Positions 31,803 through 40,865 of a stretch of DNA of 45,512 nt are shown here, one piece after another (within the stretch, counting starts at the first letter, position 1; each line of letters opens with the position of its first letter). Where the stretch lies: the NCBI GenBank assembly GCA_002344795.1, contig DDUM01000057.1, positions 1-45,512 of the forward strand, written 5' to 3'. The position numbers and the translations under genes are program-made. Source of the stretch: Flammeovirgaceae bacterium UBA2338. Its GTDB lineage: Bacteria > Bacteroidota > Bacteroidia > Cytophagales > Cyclobacteriaceae. The notes under the pieces were generated by a model that did not search any database, was not told the DNA's origin, and was given only the letters and a program-made list of their open reading frames with translations.

Positions 31803-32771
31803 ATGGACGAAAAAATAAGTTTACAAGCAGTAGAAGAATACAGTGTCGCGTTTTCCTCCAAAATAGCCAATGAGTACTTTGCTCAGCATCAAAAAATAAG
31901 CGGAGCAGACATACTCAAGCTATGCCAAACAAAACAAATTAATCTCTTTGTTCTCCGTGAATTACTTAAAGCCTGGAAACAAGAAACAGTCAAGTACAAG
32001 AGTCCTTATTTTAATTACGAGGCACAGGATGTTAAAGACAGCCTTACCCAATTTCAAAATTCTCTGTCTAACAATATTTCTATTGCCAAAGACCATTTCC
32101 TCCCTTTGCTGAAAAAAGGGGTGAGCCTTACCGTTTATCTTGTGCTGGATCCCTATGATTTCTATTCGGACACCTTGGATAAAAATGGTAATGGAACCAT
32201 TAAAGTCGCTGAGCTGAAAAATGAGATCAAATATATTAAGATTAACCATCGACCACTGGAGAGACTCGTTCAAAAACTAGAGGAGAAAAAGCTGGAGTCA
32301 ATTTCAGGCAATGAAGCCTTTGCCATGCTTGATCAAATTTTGGAAGAAGTAAACTTTACTCCTGAAGATGTGGAGCCCTATATCCAACAGTTAAGTGCAG
32401 TCCTTCCACTTGAGGCAGAAAAACTTTACGAGAGTAAAGGGGAACACATAAGCACTCCTCCTAAAAAACAAAATACACCGAGGGCCATCATCAATGAACA
32501 GATTCAAAAAGAGCCTGTCACTACAGTTGCCGATAATTTTCAACGAATTCCTGATCTTCAAAACCGCTTGACGATCAATCAAAAATTTATGTTTACCAAG
32601 ATGTTGTTCAATGGAGATTTTGATCTGTTCAATAATGCTGTTGCCAAAATTGACTCATTAAGTTCGTTGGATGAAGCAATAAGCTATCTTGATTCACATT
32701 ATTCAAACTGGGATAGAGAATCGGAAGAATATGAAGAGTTTATGGAGATGGTGACGAAGCGATTCGCCTGA
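31803..32771 (+). CDS. Conserved-type unknown protein with an EF-hand-like loop
   Basis: The 322-residue protein is hydrophilic and mostly helical, without signal peptide or membrane segment. Residues 126-137 (DKNGNGTIKVAE) fit the 12-residue EF-hand calcium loop at every key position: D1, N3, N5, G6, I8 and E12. An acidic/basic linker around residues 210-245 separates the two halves. The C-terminal part, with LTINQKFMFTKMLFNGD, resembles a motif I recall from uncharacterised Bacteroidota proteins encoded near cell-shape genes. Its stop codon directly abuts the rodA stop on the opposite strand. The function is unknown. Confidence 0.75.
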   Translation: MDEKISLQAVEEYSVAFSSKIANEYFAQHQKISGADILKLCQTKQINLFVLRELLKAWKQETVKYKSPYFNYEAQDVKDSLTQFQNSLSNNISIAKDHFLPLLKKGVSLTVYLVLDPYDFYSDTLDKNGNGTIKVAELKNEIKYIKINHRPLERLVQKLEEKKLESISGNEAFAMLDQILEEVNFTPEDVEPYIQQLSAVLPLEAEKLYESKGEHISTPPKKQNTPRAIINEQIQKEPVTTVADNFQRIPDLQNRLTINQKFMFTKMLFNGDFDLFNNAVAKIDSLSSLDEAISYLDSHYSNWDRESEEYEEFMEMVTKRFA

Positions 32772-34046
32772 TCAGAGGCGTTGAAGCACTTGTCCCCGGT
32801 GAGCATCCAACTTTAATAAGATAAACAATAGCACAGTAAAACCCCATAGGGCTGACCCGCCATAACTAAAAAATGGCAGAGGAATACCGATAACAGGAAA
32901 TAAACCAATGGTCATTCCAATATTTACCGCAAAATGGAAAAAGAAAATGCTGACTACACCATAACCATAAGCCCTTGCAAACCTGCTCTTCTGTCGCTCC
33001 GCAATAAAAATAACCCTTAGGAGCAAAGCCATAAACAACACTACCACCACAAAACTTCCCAGCCAGCCCCACTCCTCTCCGATGGTACAGAAAATAAAAT
33101 CCGTACTTTGCTCTGGCACAAAATCAAACTTTGTTTGAGTGCCTTTTAAAAATCCCTTGCCAAAAAAACCTCCGCTTCCAATGGCAATTTTGGATTGTGT
33201 GACATTCCATCCATAACCAAGAGGATCTGCATCCGGATTGATAAGTGCTTTTATTCTGTTTTGTTGATGGGGTTTGAGCACGTCCGTAATTACGTAATCC
33301 ACACTTTCTATCACCCCCATCACAATTATCGCCCCAACTACCAGAGCAGAAATCCGTTTGAGTTTCTTTTTTCCAAAAATGATAAGTAGTGCCAGTATTA
33401 TAAGGATTGCTCCATGAAGGTACAGCTGGTTGGGTATCAGAAGAGTAAGGATAAAAATAAACGCTGCACATATCCCAACGATCATCAGAAAAGGAGACAT
33501 CCCTTCTCTGAAGAAAACAAAAATAAAGGATGTGAACACCAGTGCTGTTCCTGTATCTTTCTGCAGGAGAATCAAAACCATGGGTAAACCTACGAGCCCA
33601 AATAGCATTACCTGATTCCTCAGATTATCCATTTTAAATCCTACTGAGCCAATCATTTTGGCAGCTGCCAGCGCAGTAATAAACTTCGCAAACTCAGAAG
33701 GTTGCACTCCAAATGAACCGATTCCCAGCCAGGCTTTATTGCCTCCTACCTCCTTACCAATAATAGGAACCAAAATCAATAAGAGTATAATTATGCCAAA
33801 TGCAACATAAGCGAAGGCTTCATAGAAACGCATATCAATAATGATAACACCCATGATGATCACTACTGATGCCGCAATAAAGATTAATTGTCTGCCTGAA
33901 TTGAGAGATAAATCCCAAATAGATTGGTTCACTGTTTCATCATATACCGCAGCATATATATTGAACCACCCCAATATGACCAGCGCCATATAGATAAATA
34001 TGGTGGGCCAATCCAATTTGCCATATATGTCAGCGCCTTTTCTCAA
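32772..34046 (-). CDS. rodA: Rod shape-determining protein RodA (SEDS glycosyltransferase)
   Basis: The 424-residue polytopic protein belongs to the SEDS family. It carries GVQPSEFAKF near residue 116, LPMVLILLQKDTGTALVF, the periplasmic loop FVPEQSTDFIFCTIGEEWG, and the C-terminal PLPFFSYGGSALWGF. RodA polymerises lipid II into glycan strands during elongation, working with PBP2. Its start overlaps the mrdA stop by 4 nt, the last junction in the mreBCD-mrdA-rodA operon. Confidence 0.97.
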   Translation of the reverse strand: MRKGADIYGKLDWPTIFIYMALVILGWFNIYAAVYDETVNQSIWDLSLNSGRQLIFIAASVVIIMGVIIIDMRFYEAFAYVAFGIIILLLILVPIIGKEVGGNKAWLGIGSFGVQPSEFAKFITALAAAKMIGSVGFKMDNLRNQVMLFGLVGLPMVLILLQKDTGTALVFTSFIFVFFREGMSPFLMIVGICAAFIFILTLLIPNQLYLHGAILIILALLIIFGKKKLKRISALVVGAIIVMGVIESVDYVITDVLKPHQQNRIKALINPDADPLGYGWNVTQSKIAIGSGGFFGKGFLKGTQTKFDFVPEQSTDFIFCTIGEEWGWLGSFVVVVLFMALLLRVIFIAERQKSRFARAYGYGVVSIFFFHFAVNIGMTIGLFPVIGIPLPFFSYGGSALWGFTVLLFILLKLDAHRGQVLQRL

Positions 34047-35854
34047 TACAAAAATTGCCCATTTAATACATACTGCTCAATATGCGGTCTCTTCGTTTCT
34101 CCAATAAGGTATTTTTCAATCATCAAACTGGCGATAGATGCTGCAGCTCGTGCACCCTGCCCTGCATCTTCCACATAAACCGACACAGCAATTTTAGGAT
34201 TGTCTTTGGGTGCGAATGCGATAAACACTGAATGAGCCGGGAGGGGGTCATTTTGTACTGTCCCTGTCTTTCCACATACGATAATATCCTGAAGTTTTGC
34301 CCGATACTGACCCGTTCCTGACTCTACCACCTGCTCCATGGCATCAACGGCAACATCAAAATAAGCCGGATCGATAGTCGTAAATTGCTTCTCCTTGTAT
34401 TGAGGTAAGGGGCCCTTTCCCCCTATTGACTTGATCAAGTGTGGTATGTAGTAAAACCCTCTGTTTGCAACAATAGCAGTAAAGTTGGCCATCTGAATGG
34501 GCACCACAAGGTTCTCTCCCTCACCAATGGCTATTGAATAAATATTTGAAAACTTCCAGGGGCGATTGTTATACGCCCTATCATAATAGGCAACGTTAGG
34601 GATAAGGCCCCCTTTTTCATTGGGTAGATCCACGCCCAAATTGCTTCCAAACCCAAAACTTCTTATGTGTTTATTCCATTCTTCAAGTCCTATACGTGTG
34701 TCTTCATAAGGATCTTCAGAAATTCCCTTATTTAGCATTCTTCTCAACACCCCATGAAAGTAAGGGTTACAAGAATTCTCAATAGCTCCACGCAAATCTT
34801 CATTGGTATGATTGCCGTGACAGCTTATAATAGATCGATCGCAATAAATTCTTGTTTCAGGTTTGATCACTCCCTCCTGAAGGGCAGTCATTGCCTGAGC
34901 AATTTTGAAAATTGAACCCGGTCTGTATTGAGCCATCAATGGCCGGGTAAACAAAGGCTTCATAGTGTCATTGCTGATCAAAACAAAGTTGGAGCTATAG
35001 TTTCTTCCTGTCAGCAGATTAGGATCATACGATGGCCCTGATACGAGGGAAAGGATTTCTCCACTACCAGGCTCTATCGCCACAATACTTCCTGATTTCC
35101 CCTTCATCAACAGTTCGCCATACTGCTGCAAGTCGATATCAATGCTGCTTACCAAATCTTGACCAGGAACTGACAATGTATCGTATTCACCATCTTTAAA
35201 AGATCCTTTCTCTATGCCGCGAACATTTCTCAACTTGAATTTCACGCCACGTTTTCCTCTCAACTGCTCTTCATAAAACGACTCTATTCCACTTTGACCG
35301 ATATAATCACCTTGCCTGTAAATCTTGGTCTCGTCCTTCTCCAATTTAGATTTTGAAATTTCACTTACATAGCCTAACGCATTGGCCAAAGCTGCAGTTG
35401 TATAAGACCGTGTTGTTCTCGCCTGAACATACAGCCCCGGAAATTCGTCCAGGTGATCCTGTACCTTCGCAAATTCTAAATTAGAAAGTCGGTCAATAAA
35501 TAATGTTGGCTTGTATGGCGAGTACTCCTGGCGTTCGCGCATTTCCCGAAACTTCTTGCGCAGTTCCTCACGTGACATTTGAAAAACTTCACAAAATTTT
35601 GCGGAGTCAAAATCCTTAATGTCATTTCGAATTACGTTGATATCAAATTCGGGCGTGTTATAAACAATAAGTTTGTTATTTCGATCATAGATAAGTCCAC
35701 GAAATGGATACTCTACTTCACGCATAATAGCATTGCTATCAGCCAATTCCGCATACTTATTATCGAGCACCTGGATGGAGAATAGTTTCACCAAAAAAAC
35801 CAGACCTGTCAAAATAAAAATAATTTGTAGTATTTCTTTCCGCCCTTCGTTCAT
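34043..35854 (-). CDS. mrdA: Penicillin-binding protein 2
   Basis: The 603-residue protein has an N-terminal membrane anchor (about residues 8-28), a pedestal domain with EYPFRGLIYDRNN, and a C-terminal transpeptidase. The catalytic motifs are SIFK (Ser314), SCN (361-363) and KTG (529-531). PBP2 cross-links peptidoglycan in the periplasm during lateral growth with RodA and the Mre complex. The gene overlaps both mreD and rodA by 4 nt. Confidence 0.97.
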   Translation of the reverse strand: MNEGRKEILQIIFILTGLVFLVKLFSIQVLDNKYAELADSNAIMREVEYPFRGLIYDRNNKLIVYNTPEFDINVIRNDIKDFDSAKFCEVFQMSREELRKKFREMRERQEYSPYKPTLFIDRLSNLEFAKVQDHLDEFPGLYVQARTTRSYTTAALANALGYVSEISKSKLEKDETKIYRQGDYIGQSGIESFYEEQLRGKRGVKFKLRNVRGIEKGSFKDGEYDTLSVPGQDLVSSIDIDLQQYGELLMKGKSGSIVAIEPGSGEILSLVSGPSYDPNLLTGRNYSSNFVLISNDTMKPLFTRPLMAQYRPGSIFKIAQAMTALQEGVIKPETRIYCDRSIISCHGNHTNEDLRGAIENSCNPYFHGVLRRMLNKGISEDPYEDTRIGLEEWNKHIRSFGFGSNLGVDLPNEKGGLIPNVAYYDRAYNNRPWKFSNIYSIAIGEGENLVVPIQMANFTAIVANRGFYYIPHLIKSIGGKGPLPQYKEKQFTTIDPAYFDVAVDAMEQVVESGTGQYRAKLQDIIVCGKTGTVQNDPLPAHSVFIAFAPKDNPKIAVSVYVEDAGQGARAAASIASLMIEKYLIGETKRPHIEQYVLNGQFLY

Positions 35855-36366
35855 GATCTTCGTTGCCCTGGTAACATATACTGCAGTAACAGTACGGTAA
35901 GAAAAGTAAAGATAGTGCTAAAAAAAACTTTTGAAAGAGTGTACCACACTAATCCAAAACCACCAGCCTCAATAAAAAACAGCGCAAAGTGATGGATAAA
36001 GATGATGGGAAGAGTATAAACTATAAACCACTGAAGGCCGTTGGCAGCCAGTGTGGGGCCTTCACCAGCATCATACCCTCCCTGAGGAGTGATGCGAGAT
36101 AGCCAAAAATTTCTCACAAATGCTGCCAGCACCAATGCCGAAGCGTGTATTCCCAGGCTATCGTAAAAAACATCCACCAAAAAGCCTAGTACAAAACCAA
36201 GTACCATCAACAGCAATTTGTTGGTTTCAATAGGCAGAAATAAAATGAAAGCGATGTAGATAAAGCAAAATGCAGTATTAAAGAGCACAAGGTTTTTCAT
36301 CAAAACAACCTGCGCCAGCAGATAAATGAAGAAAGATATAAATTGCCAAATGCCTGCTCTGCTCAT
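35851..36366 (-). CDS. mreD: Rod shape-determining protein MreD
   Basis: The 171-residue protein is a multi-pass membrane protein with about five hydrophobic helices and GFVLGFLVDVFYDSLGIHA, the conserved MreD-like 'G-x-x-x-D-x-x-x-x-x-x-G-x-H-A' segment. It belongs to the elongasome and sits between mreC and mrdA, overlapping each by 4 nt. Sequence similarity in this family is weak; the context makes the call firm. Confidence 0.92.
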   Translation of the reverse strand: MSRAGIWQFISFFIYLLAQVVLMKNLVLFNTAFCFIYIAFILFLPIETNKLLLMVLGFVLGFLVDVFYDSLGIHASALVLAAFVRNFWLSRITPQGGYDAGEGPTLAANGLQWFIVYTLPIIFIHHFALFFIEAGGFGLVWYTLSKVFFSTIFTFLTVLLLQYMLPGQRRS

Positions 36367-37202
36367 TTTGATTCTCCGATTGTGATTTTTTCTAACGAAT
36401 CTTTTTCATACAAAAGACTGCTTCGTACAATTTCAACAAAAGCAAGACTGGAAAAATCTTGCGCCAGCCTTACTTTCAAATCATAAAACTGCGCCTCTGG
36501 CCCTAAGCTTACTTCTTCTATTATGCCTACCAAAACACCCTCAGGAAAAACGGCATTGAAACCAGAGGTAACCACCGTGTCACCGACAGTTGGATTGGCA
36601 TGACGAGGAATAAAATTTAATTGACTATAACGTGGATTTTTTCCATCCCAGTTTATAGATCCAAAATGATTTGTTCTTTTGATTATTGACGATGTAAACT
36701 CATCCGTATTGAGCAAAGATATAAGCACTGCATAATGATCTGATACCGATTTTACTTTACCAACAGCACCTGCTGCACTAATTACAGCCATACCAGGAGA
36801 TATCCCGTCCAGTGCACCCTTATCAATCGTGATATAATTCTTAAATCGTTCTACCGAGTTGTTGATCACTTTTGCACTGATGAAATCAAATCGATTGATG
36901 ATTTTCGGATCAACTCTTTCTCTTACCTCGAGCGTGTATAAACTCTGATTGCGTTGCTCTAGCTTGGTTCTTAACTGTGCATTCTCGTCAGCCAGTTCAG
37001 TATTTATCTTTCTCAAAGAAAAATACTCCTTTATCCCCTGGGTAGTGCCAATGACGTTTGCCGCTAGCCTATTTGACGAATTGAAATACTTAGTGCTTTG
37101 ATATTGATTGTTCTTTACAATCAACCATGCGGCAAATAATTCCAACACCAAAAATGTGAAGAAAGCCCTATACTGATAAAAAAAGTAAAAGAGCCTCTCC
37201 AT
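36363..37202 (-). CDS. mreC: Rod shape-determining protein MreC
   Basis: The 279-residue protein has an N-terminal transmembrane helix (about residues 12-30), a coiled coil (about 65-90) and the periplasmic beta-domains of MreC, with YITIDKGALDGISPGMAVI and GDTVVTSGFNAVFPEGVLVG. It links cytoplasmic MreB to the periplasmic synthases. It lies 4 nt after mreB and overlaps mreD by 4 nt. Confidence 0.95.
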   Translation of the reverse strand: MERLFYFFYQYRAFFTFLVLELFAAWLIVKNNQYQSTKYFNSSNRLAANVIGTTQGIKEYFSLRKINTELADENAQLRTKLEQRNQSLYTLEVRERVDPKIINRFDFISAKVINNSVERFKNYITIDKGALDGISPGMAVISAAGAVGKVKSVSDHYAVLISLLNTDEFTSSIIKRTNHFGSINWDGKNPRYSQLNFIPRHANPTVGDTVVTSGFNAVFPEGVLVGIIEEVSLGPEAQFYDLKVRLAQDFSSLAFVEIVRSSLLYEKDSLEKITIGESK

Positions 37203-37206
37203 GTAA

Positions 37207-38232
37207 TCAAGTCATCAATACAGGTTTGAAATGGTTCAGATTCTTGAGTGCCTGTCCTGTACCTCTTACCACAGCACGAAGTGCGTCATCTGCCACATGG
37301 ATAGGTAATTTGGTTTTCAGTGCAAGTCGTTTATCTAAACCCCGAAGGAGTGCGCCTCCGCCAGTGAGATAAATCCCACGTTCGTAAATATCAGCAGAAA
37401 GTTCCGGAGGAGATATCTCCAACGCTTTTAGTACTGCCTCTTCTAATTTAGAAATTGACTTGTCCAATGCGAAGGCTACCTCCGAGTAAGATATTTTTAT
37501 TGTCTTGGGAATTCCAGTCATTAAATCACGCCCACGAATTTCATAATCATCAGGCCCATCATCCAGTTCTGTTAAAGCAGAACCCACCTCAACTTTCACG
37601 CGCTCAGCAGATCGCTCACCAATCAAAAGATTGTGCTGCCTGCGCATATAGTCAAGAATATCCCGGTTAAAAGTATCACCTGCAATACGGATGGATTGAT
37701 CACACACAATACCTGACAATGCAATCACCGCAATGTCAGTAGTACCTCCACCAATATCTACAATCATATTCCCAACAGGTTGCTCAATATCAATCCCTAT
37801 ACCAATGGCTGCCGCTATTGGTTCGTGAATCATGTATACCTCTTTTGCATTGGCATGCTCAGCGGAGTCACGTACGGCCCTCTTCTCTACCTCAGTAATT
37901 CCAGAAGGAATACAGATCACCATTCTAAGTGAAGGCGGGAACAATCTTTTACCCGTATCAATCATCTTGATCATACCGCGGATCATCATCTCAGCAGCAT
38001 GGAAATCAGCTATCACTCCCTCCTTCAGCGGGCGGATGGTTTTGATATTGTCATGGGTTTTTTCATGCATCTGCATGGCTTCCCTACCTATGGCCAACAC
38101 CTTATTGGTATTCTTGTCTATGGCAATAATAGACGGCTCATCCACTACAATCTTGTCTTTGTAGATGATTAGCGTGTTTGCCGTGCCAAGGTCAATGGCA
38201 ATATCCTGAGTAAAGAAGTCAAAAAGTCCCAT
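37207..38232 (-). CDS. mreB: Rod shape-determining protein MreB
   Basis: The 341-residue actin-like ATPase starts MGLFDFFTQDIAIDLGTANT. It contains the phosphate-1 loop DLGTANT, the phosphate-2 loop DIGGGTTDIAV and the adenosine motif LTGGGALLRG. It forms membrane-bound filaments that direct lateral wall synthesis. It is first in the mreBCD-mrdA-rodA operon, with a -7 element at 38274-38281 upstream, and lies 98 nt after purH. Confidence 0.97.
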   Translation of the reverse strand: MGLFDFFTQDIAIDLGTANTLIIYKDKIVVDEPSIIAIDKNTNKVLAIGREAMQMHEKTHDNIKTIRPLKEGVIADFHAAEMMIRGMIKMIDTGKRLFPPSLRMVICIPSGITEVEKRAVRDSAEHANAKEVYMIHEPIAAAIGIGIDIEQPVGNMIVDIGGGTTDIAVIALSGIVCDQSIRIAGDTFNRDILDYMRRQHNLLIGERSAERVKVEVGSALTELDDGPDDYEIRGRDLMTGIPKTIKISYSEVAFALDKSISKLEEAVLKALEISPPELSADIYERGIYLTGGGALLRGLDKRLALKTKLPIHVADDALRAVVRGTGQALKNLNHFKPVLMT

Positions 38233-38273
38233 TGGTGTTACAACTGTGGTTATTCTAGAAGGGCGAAATTAAG

Positions 38274-38281
38274 CAAATATA
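38274..38281 (-). promoter_or_regulatory. -7 element before mreB
   Basis: On the minus strand TATATTTG, a perfect TAnnTTTG match, 41 nt upstream of the ATG. A -33 TTTG at the right spacing is not visible. It suggests the mre operon can be transcribed independently of purH. Confidence 0.5.
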
Positions 38282-38330
38282 ACTGTGATTTTAGCGTTTA
38301 ATCGAGTGAAAACTTACAAACAGAAATTGA

Positions 38331-39857
38331 CTAGTGTTTAAAGTGTCGATAGCCGGTTGTCACCATCGTCATATCGTGCCCATCACAATAATCAATGGAG
38401 TCCTGATCTTTGATGGACCCACCAGGTTGAATGACCGCTTTGATTCCCTGCTCATGAGCAATCTCAACACAATCAGGAAATGGAAAAAACGCATCTGAGG
38501 CCATGACAGCTCCATTCAAGTCGAACCCAAAACTCTTGGCCTTAGCTATCGCCTGTTTCAGTGCATCTACTCGGGAGGTTTGTCCCACCCCACTGGACAG
38601 CATCTGACCGTCAACAGCCAACACAATTGTATTGGACTTGGTGTGTTTGGCAATTTTTCCCGCAAACAACATTGCTTTCAACTCAATCTCCGTAGGCTTT
38701 TTCTTTGTTACCACCTTCAGGTTTTCTTTGGTATCCGTGTGCCCGTCAAAGTTCTGGGCGATAACACCATTCAACAAACTCTTGAACTGACGACCAGGCT
38801 TTACATCTTTCTTTTGCTTCAGCAGATTTCTGTTTTTCTTTGATTTCAATAATTGCAGTGCTTCTGGTGTGAAATCAGGCGCGATAAGAATCTCAAAAAA
38901 CAATTTATTAATCTCCTCGGCCGCAGCAATATCAATCGGCTGATTTGTACACAAAACGCCACCGAATGCAGAAACAGTATCTGCCTGTAAGGCTTTCAAA
39001 TAGGCCTCTTTCACTGATTTACCTGTGGCCACACCGCAAGCATTGGTATGTTTGATTATGATAAATGCTGTTTCGTTTTCAAATTCATTAAGCAAATGAA
39101 GAGCAGCGTCTGCATCTACGAGGTTGTTGTATGAAAGATCTTTACCATTTAATTTTTCGAACAACTGCTCTAAATCTCCGTAGTATACTGCCTGCTGATG
39201 AGGGTTTTCTCCATATCGCAAGGCGCTTCCGCCAGGGATGCTCACTTTCAAACTCTCAACTCTTTCATCCTTATTAAAATAATTAAAAATAGCGGCATCA
39301 TAGTGCGAAGTCACATCAAACGCCATCGCAGCAAAGTGTTTTCTGTCGCTCAAGGATGTTTGGCACTTTGTCGACTGAAATAATCTCAATGCCTCCTCAT
39401 ATTGATCTCTTGAAGAAATGATCAGTACATCTTTAAAATTTTTCGCAGCCCCACGAATCAGTGAAATTCCTCCAATGTCAATTTTTTCAATGATCTCACT
39501 CTCCGCACCTCCAGCTGCAACGGTTTCTTCAAAGGGATACAAATCCACTATTACTAAATCTATAGCCGGAATCTTGTACTCCAAAGACTGATTTAAATCG
39601 CCATCGTTATCCCTTCTATAAAGAATTCCTCCAAATATTACCGGATGAAGTGTTTTAACACGACCACCAAAAATGGATGGATAACCCGTCAACTCCTCAA
39701 CAGGCACTACTTTGTACCCGAGTCCTTCAATAAAAGTTTGAGTGCCTCCTGTGGAGATAAATTCAACCCCTTGTGCAGCCAGTGTATTAATAATCGGCTC
39801 TAAATTGTCTTTGTAATAAACTGAAATAAGTGCCCTTGATATCTTCTTGGATGCCAT
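38331..39857 (-). CDS. purH: Bifunctional AICAR transformylase / IMP cyclohydrolase PurH
   Basis: The 508-residue protein has the N-terminal IMP cyclohydrolase (MGS-like) domain, with RALISVYYKDNLEPII, EFISTGGT and RVKTLHPVIFGG. The AICAR transformylase domain follows with RYGENPHQQAVYY, IIKHTNACGVA (catalytic Lys-His) and SDAFFPFPDCVEIA. It performs the last two steps of IMP synthesis in the cytoplasm. The length is normal. A well-formed promoter lies at 39893-39923. The purH-mreB adjacency is common in Bacteroidota. Confidence 0.97.
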   Translation of the reverse strand: MASKKISRALISVYYKDNLEPIINTLAAQGVEFISTGGTQTFIEGLGYKVVPVEELTGYPSIFGGRVKTLHPVIFGGILYRRDNDGDLNQSLEYKIPAIDLVIVDLYPFEETVAAGGAESEIIEKIDIGGISLIRGAAKNFKDVLIISSRDQYEEALRLFQSTKCQTSLSDRKHFAAMAFDVTSHYDAAIFNYFNKDERVESLKVSIPGGSALRYGENPHQQAVYYGDLEQLFEKLNGKDLSYNNLVDADAALHLLNEFENETAFIIIKHTNACGVATGKSVKEAYLKALQADTVSAFGGVLCTNQPIDIAAAEEINKLFFEILIAPDFTPEALQLLKSKKNRNLLKQKKDVKPGRQFKSLLNGVIAQNFDGHTDTKENLKVVTKKKPTEIELKAMLFAGKIAKHTKSNTIVLAVDGQMLSSGVGQTSRVDALKQAIAKAKSFGFDLNGAVMASDAFFPFPDCVEIAHEQGIKAVIQPGGSIKDQDSIDYCDGHDMTMVTTGYRHFKH

Positions 39858-39892
39858 TGGTAATAAGCTGTTTAGGGATTTTTAGGAAGCAG

Positions 39893-39923
39893 CAAAAGTA
39901 GGGCTATTTTAAGGATAGCGAAA
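39893..39923 (-). promoter_or_regulatory. purH promoter
   Basis: On the minus strand TTTC, exactly 19 nt, then TACTTTTG (39893-39900), a perfect TAnnTTTG with one mismatch in the -33 TTTG. It leaves a leader of about 30 nt. Confidence 0.65.
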
Positions 39924-39968
39924 CCTGCCACCTCAAAATTTCTACATTTCAAACTCTTTCAATAGTCC

Positions 39969-40793
39969 CTAGTAGTCTTCTTCTGGGATGGGCTCTACCT
40001 CTATCGAAAAATCGTCAGCATCCAGGAAGGTTGGGAACTTATCGCGATAGGAAAGAAGTGAGTTGCCACTGATGCTTACTGTCTTAATGGCCTCCATTCC
40101 CTCTACGGTAAAAACAGCGTCACCTTTAGGGCTGATAACAGAGGAAAGGCCATTGTATTCAATTCCTTTTCCATCAACGCCTACTCTATTCACTCCCACT
40201 ACATAAGACAAATTTTCAATGGCCCTTGCCTTCAATAAGGTATCCCAGGCATTGATCCTTACTTTAGGCCAGTTGGCAACGTAAATCGCCAAATCGTAAG
40301 TTGGTTTTTTCAAAGTAGCATTCCATCTGTTGCGGCTCCATACCGGAAACCGCAAGTCATAACAAATCAAAGGACAAATTCTCCATCCTTTCCAATGTCC
40401 AATCAACAGGCTCTCGCCTGGAGAAAAAACATGCTGTTCATCGGCCATACGAAACAGATGGCGCTTATCATAAGTTTTAAAATTTCCACCTGGCTCCATC
40501 CAAAGCAGACGGTTGTAGTAGCGATCGTGGACTAATGATATAAAACTCCCCAAAACCAGTGCCCCAGTCTGGTCAGCCATTTGCTTCATCCACTTGAAGG
40601 TGCGCATGTTCATCCGCTCTGCCAATCTAGGCGCAGCCATACTGAACCCGGTAGTGAACATTTCAGGAAGCACAATTACATCAGTTGACTCATTTATTTG
40701 CCAAATTTTCTCTTCAAACATGGCCAAATTGGCGTCAATGTCTTCCCAATGGAGGTCTGACTGAATAACTGTAATTTTAAGATCCTGCATCAC
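39969..40793 (-). CDS. Nitrilase-family amidohydrolase, omega-amidase-like (YafV type)
   Basis: The 274-residue protein has the nitrilase catalytic triad: Glu44 in LPEMFTTGFSM, Lys110 in YDKRHLF and Cys144 in PLICYDLRFP. The E-K-C context with 'MFTTGFSM' and 'YDKRHLF' matches omega-amidases of the YafV/Nit2 group, which hydrolyse alpha-ketoglutaramate and related omega-amides. The aminotransferase gene lies 72 nt upstream, giving the usual partner enzyme. A small intergenic promoter is possible but not clear. Substrate specificity is inferred. Confidence 0.88.
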   Translation of the reverse strand: MMQDLKITVIQSDLHWEDIDANLAMFEEKIWQINESTDVIVLPEMFTTGFSMAAPRLAERMNMRTFKWMKQMADQTGALVLGSFISLVHDRYYNRLLWMEPGGNFKTYDKRHLFRMADEQHVFSPGESLLIGHWKGWRICPLICYDLRFPVWSRNRWNATLKKPTYDLAIYVANWPKVRINAWDTLLKARAIENLSYVVGVNRVGVDGKGIEYNGLSSVISPKGDAVFTVEGMEAIKTVSISGNSLLSYRDKFPTFLDADDFSIEVEPIPEEDY

Positions 40794-40865
40794 ACTTAAT
40801 TAATTCTTCTGCAAAGAAAGCGATCCCTGGCTAATATAGAGAATGCCTTTATAACAATTTACCCC

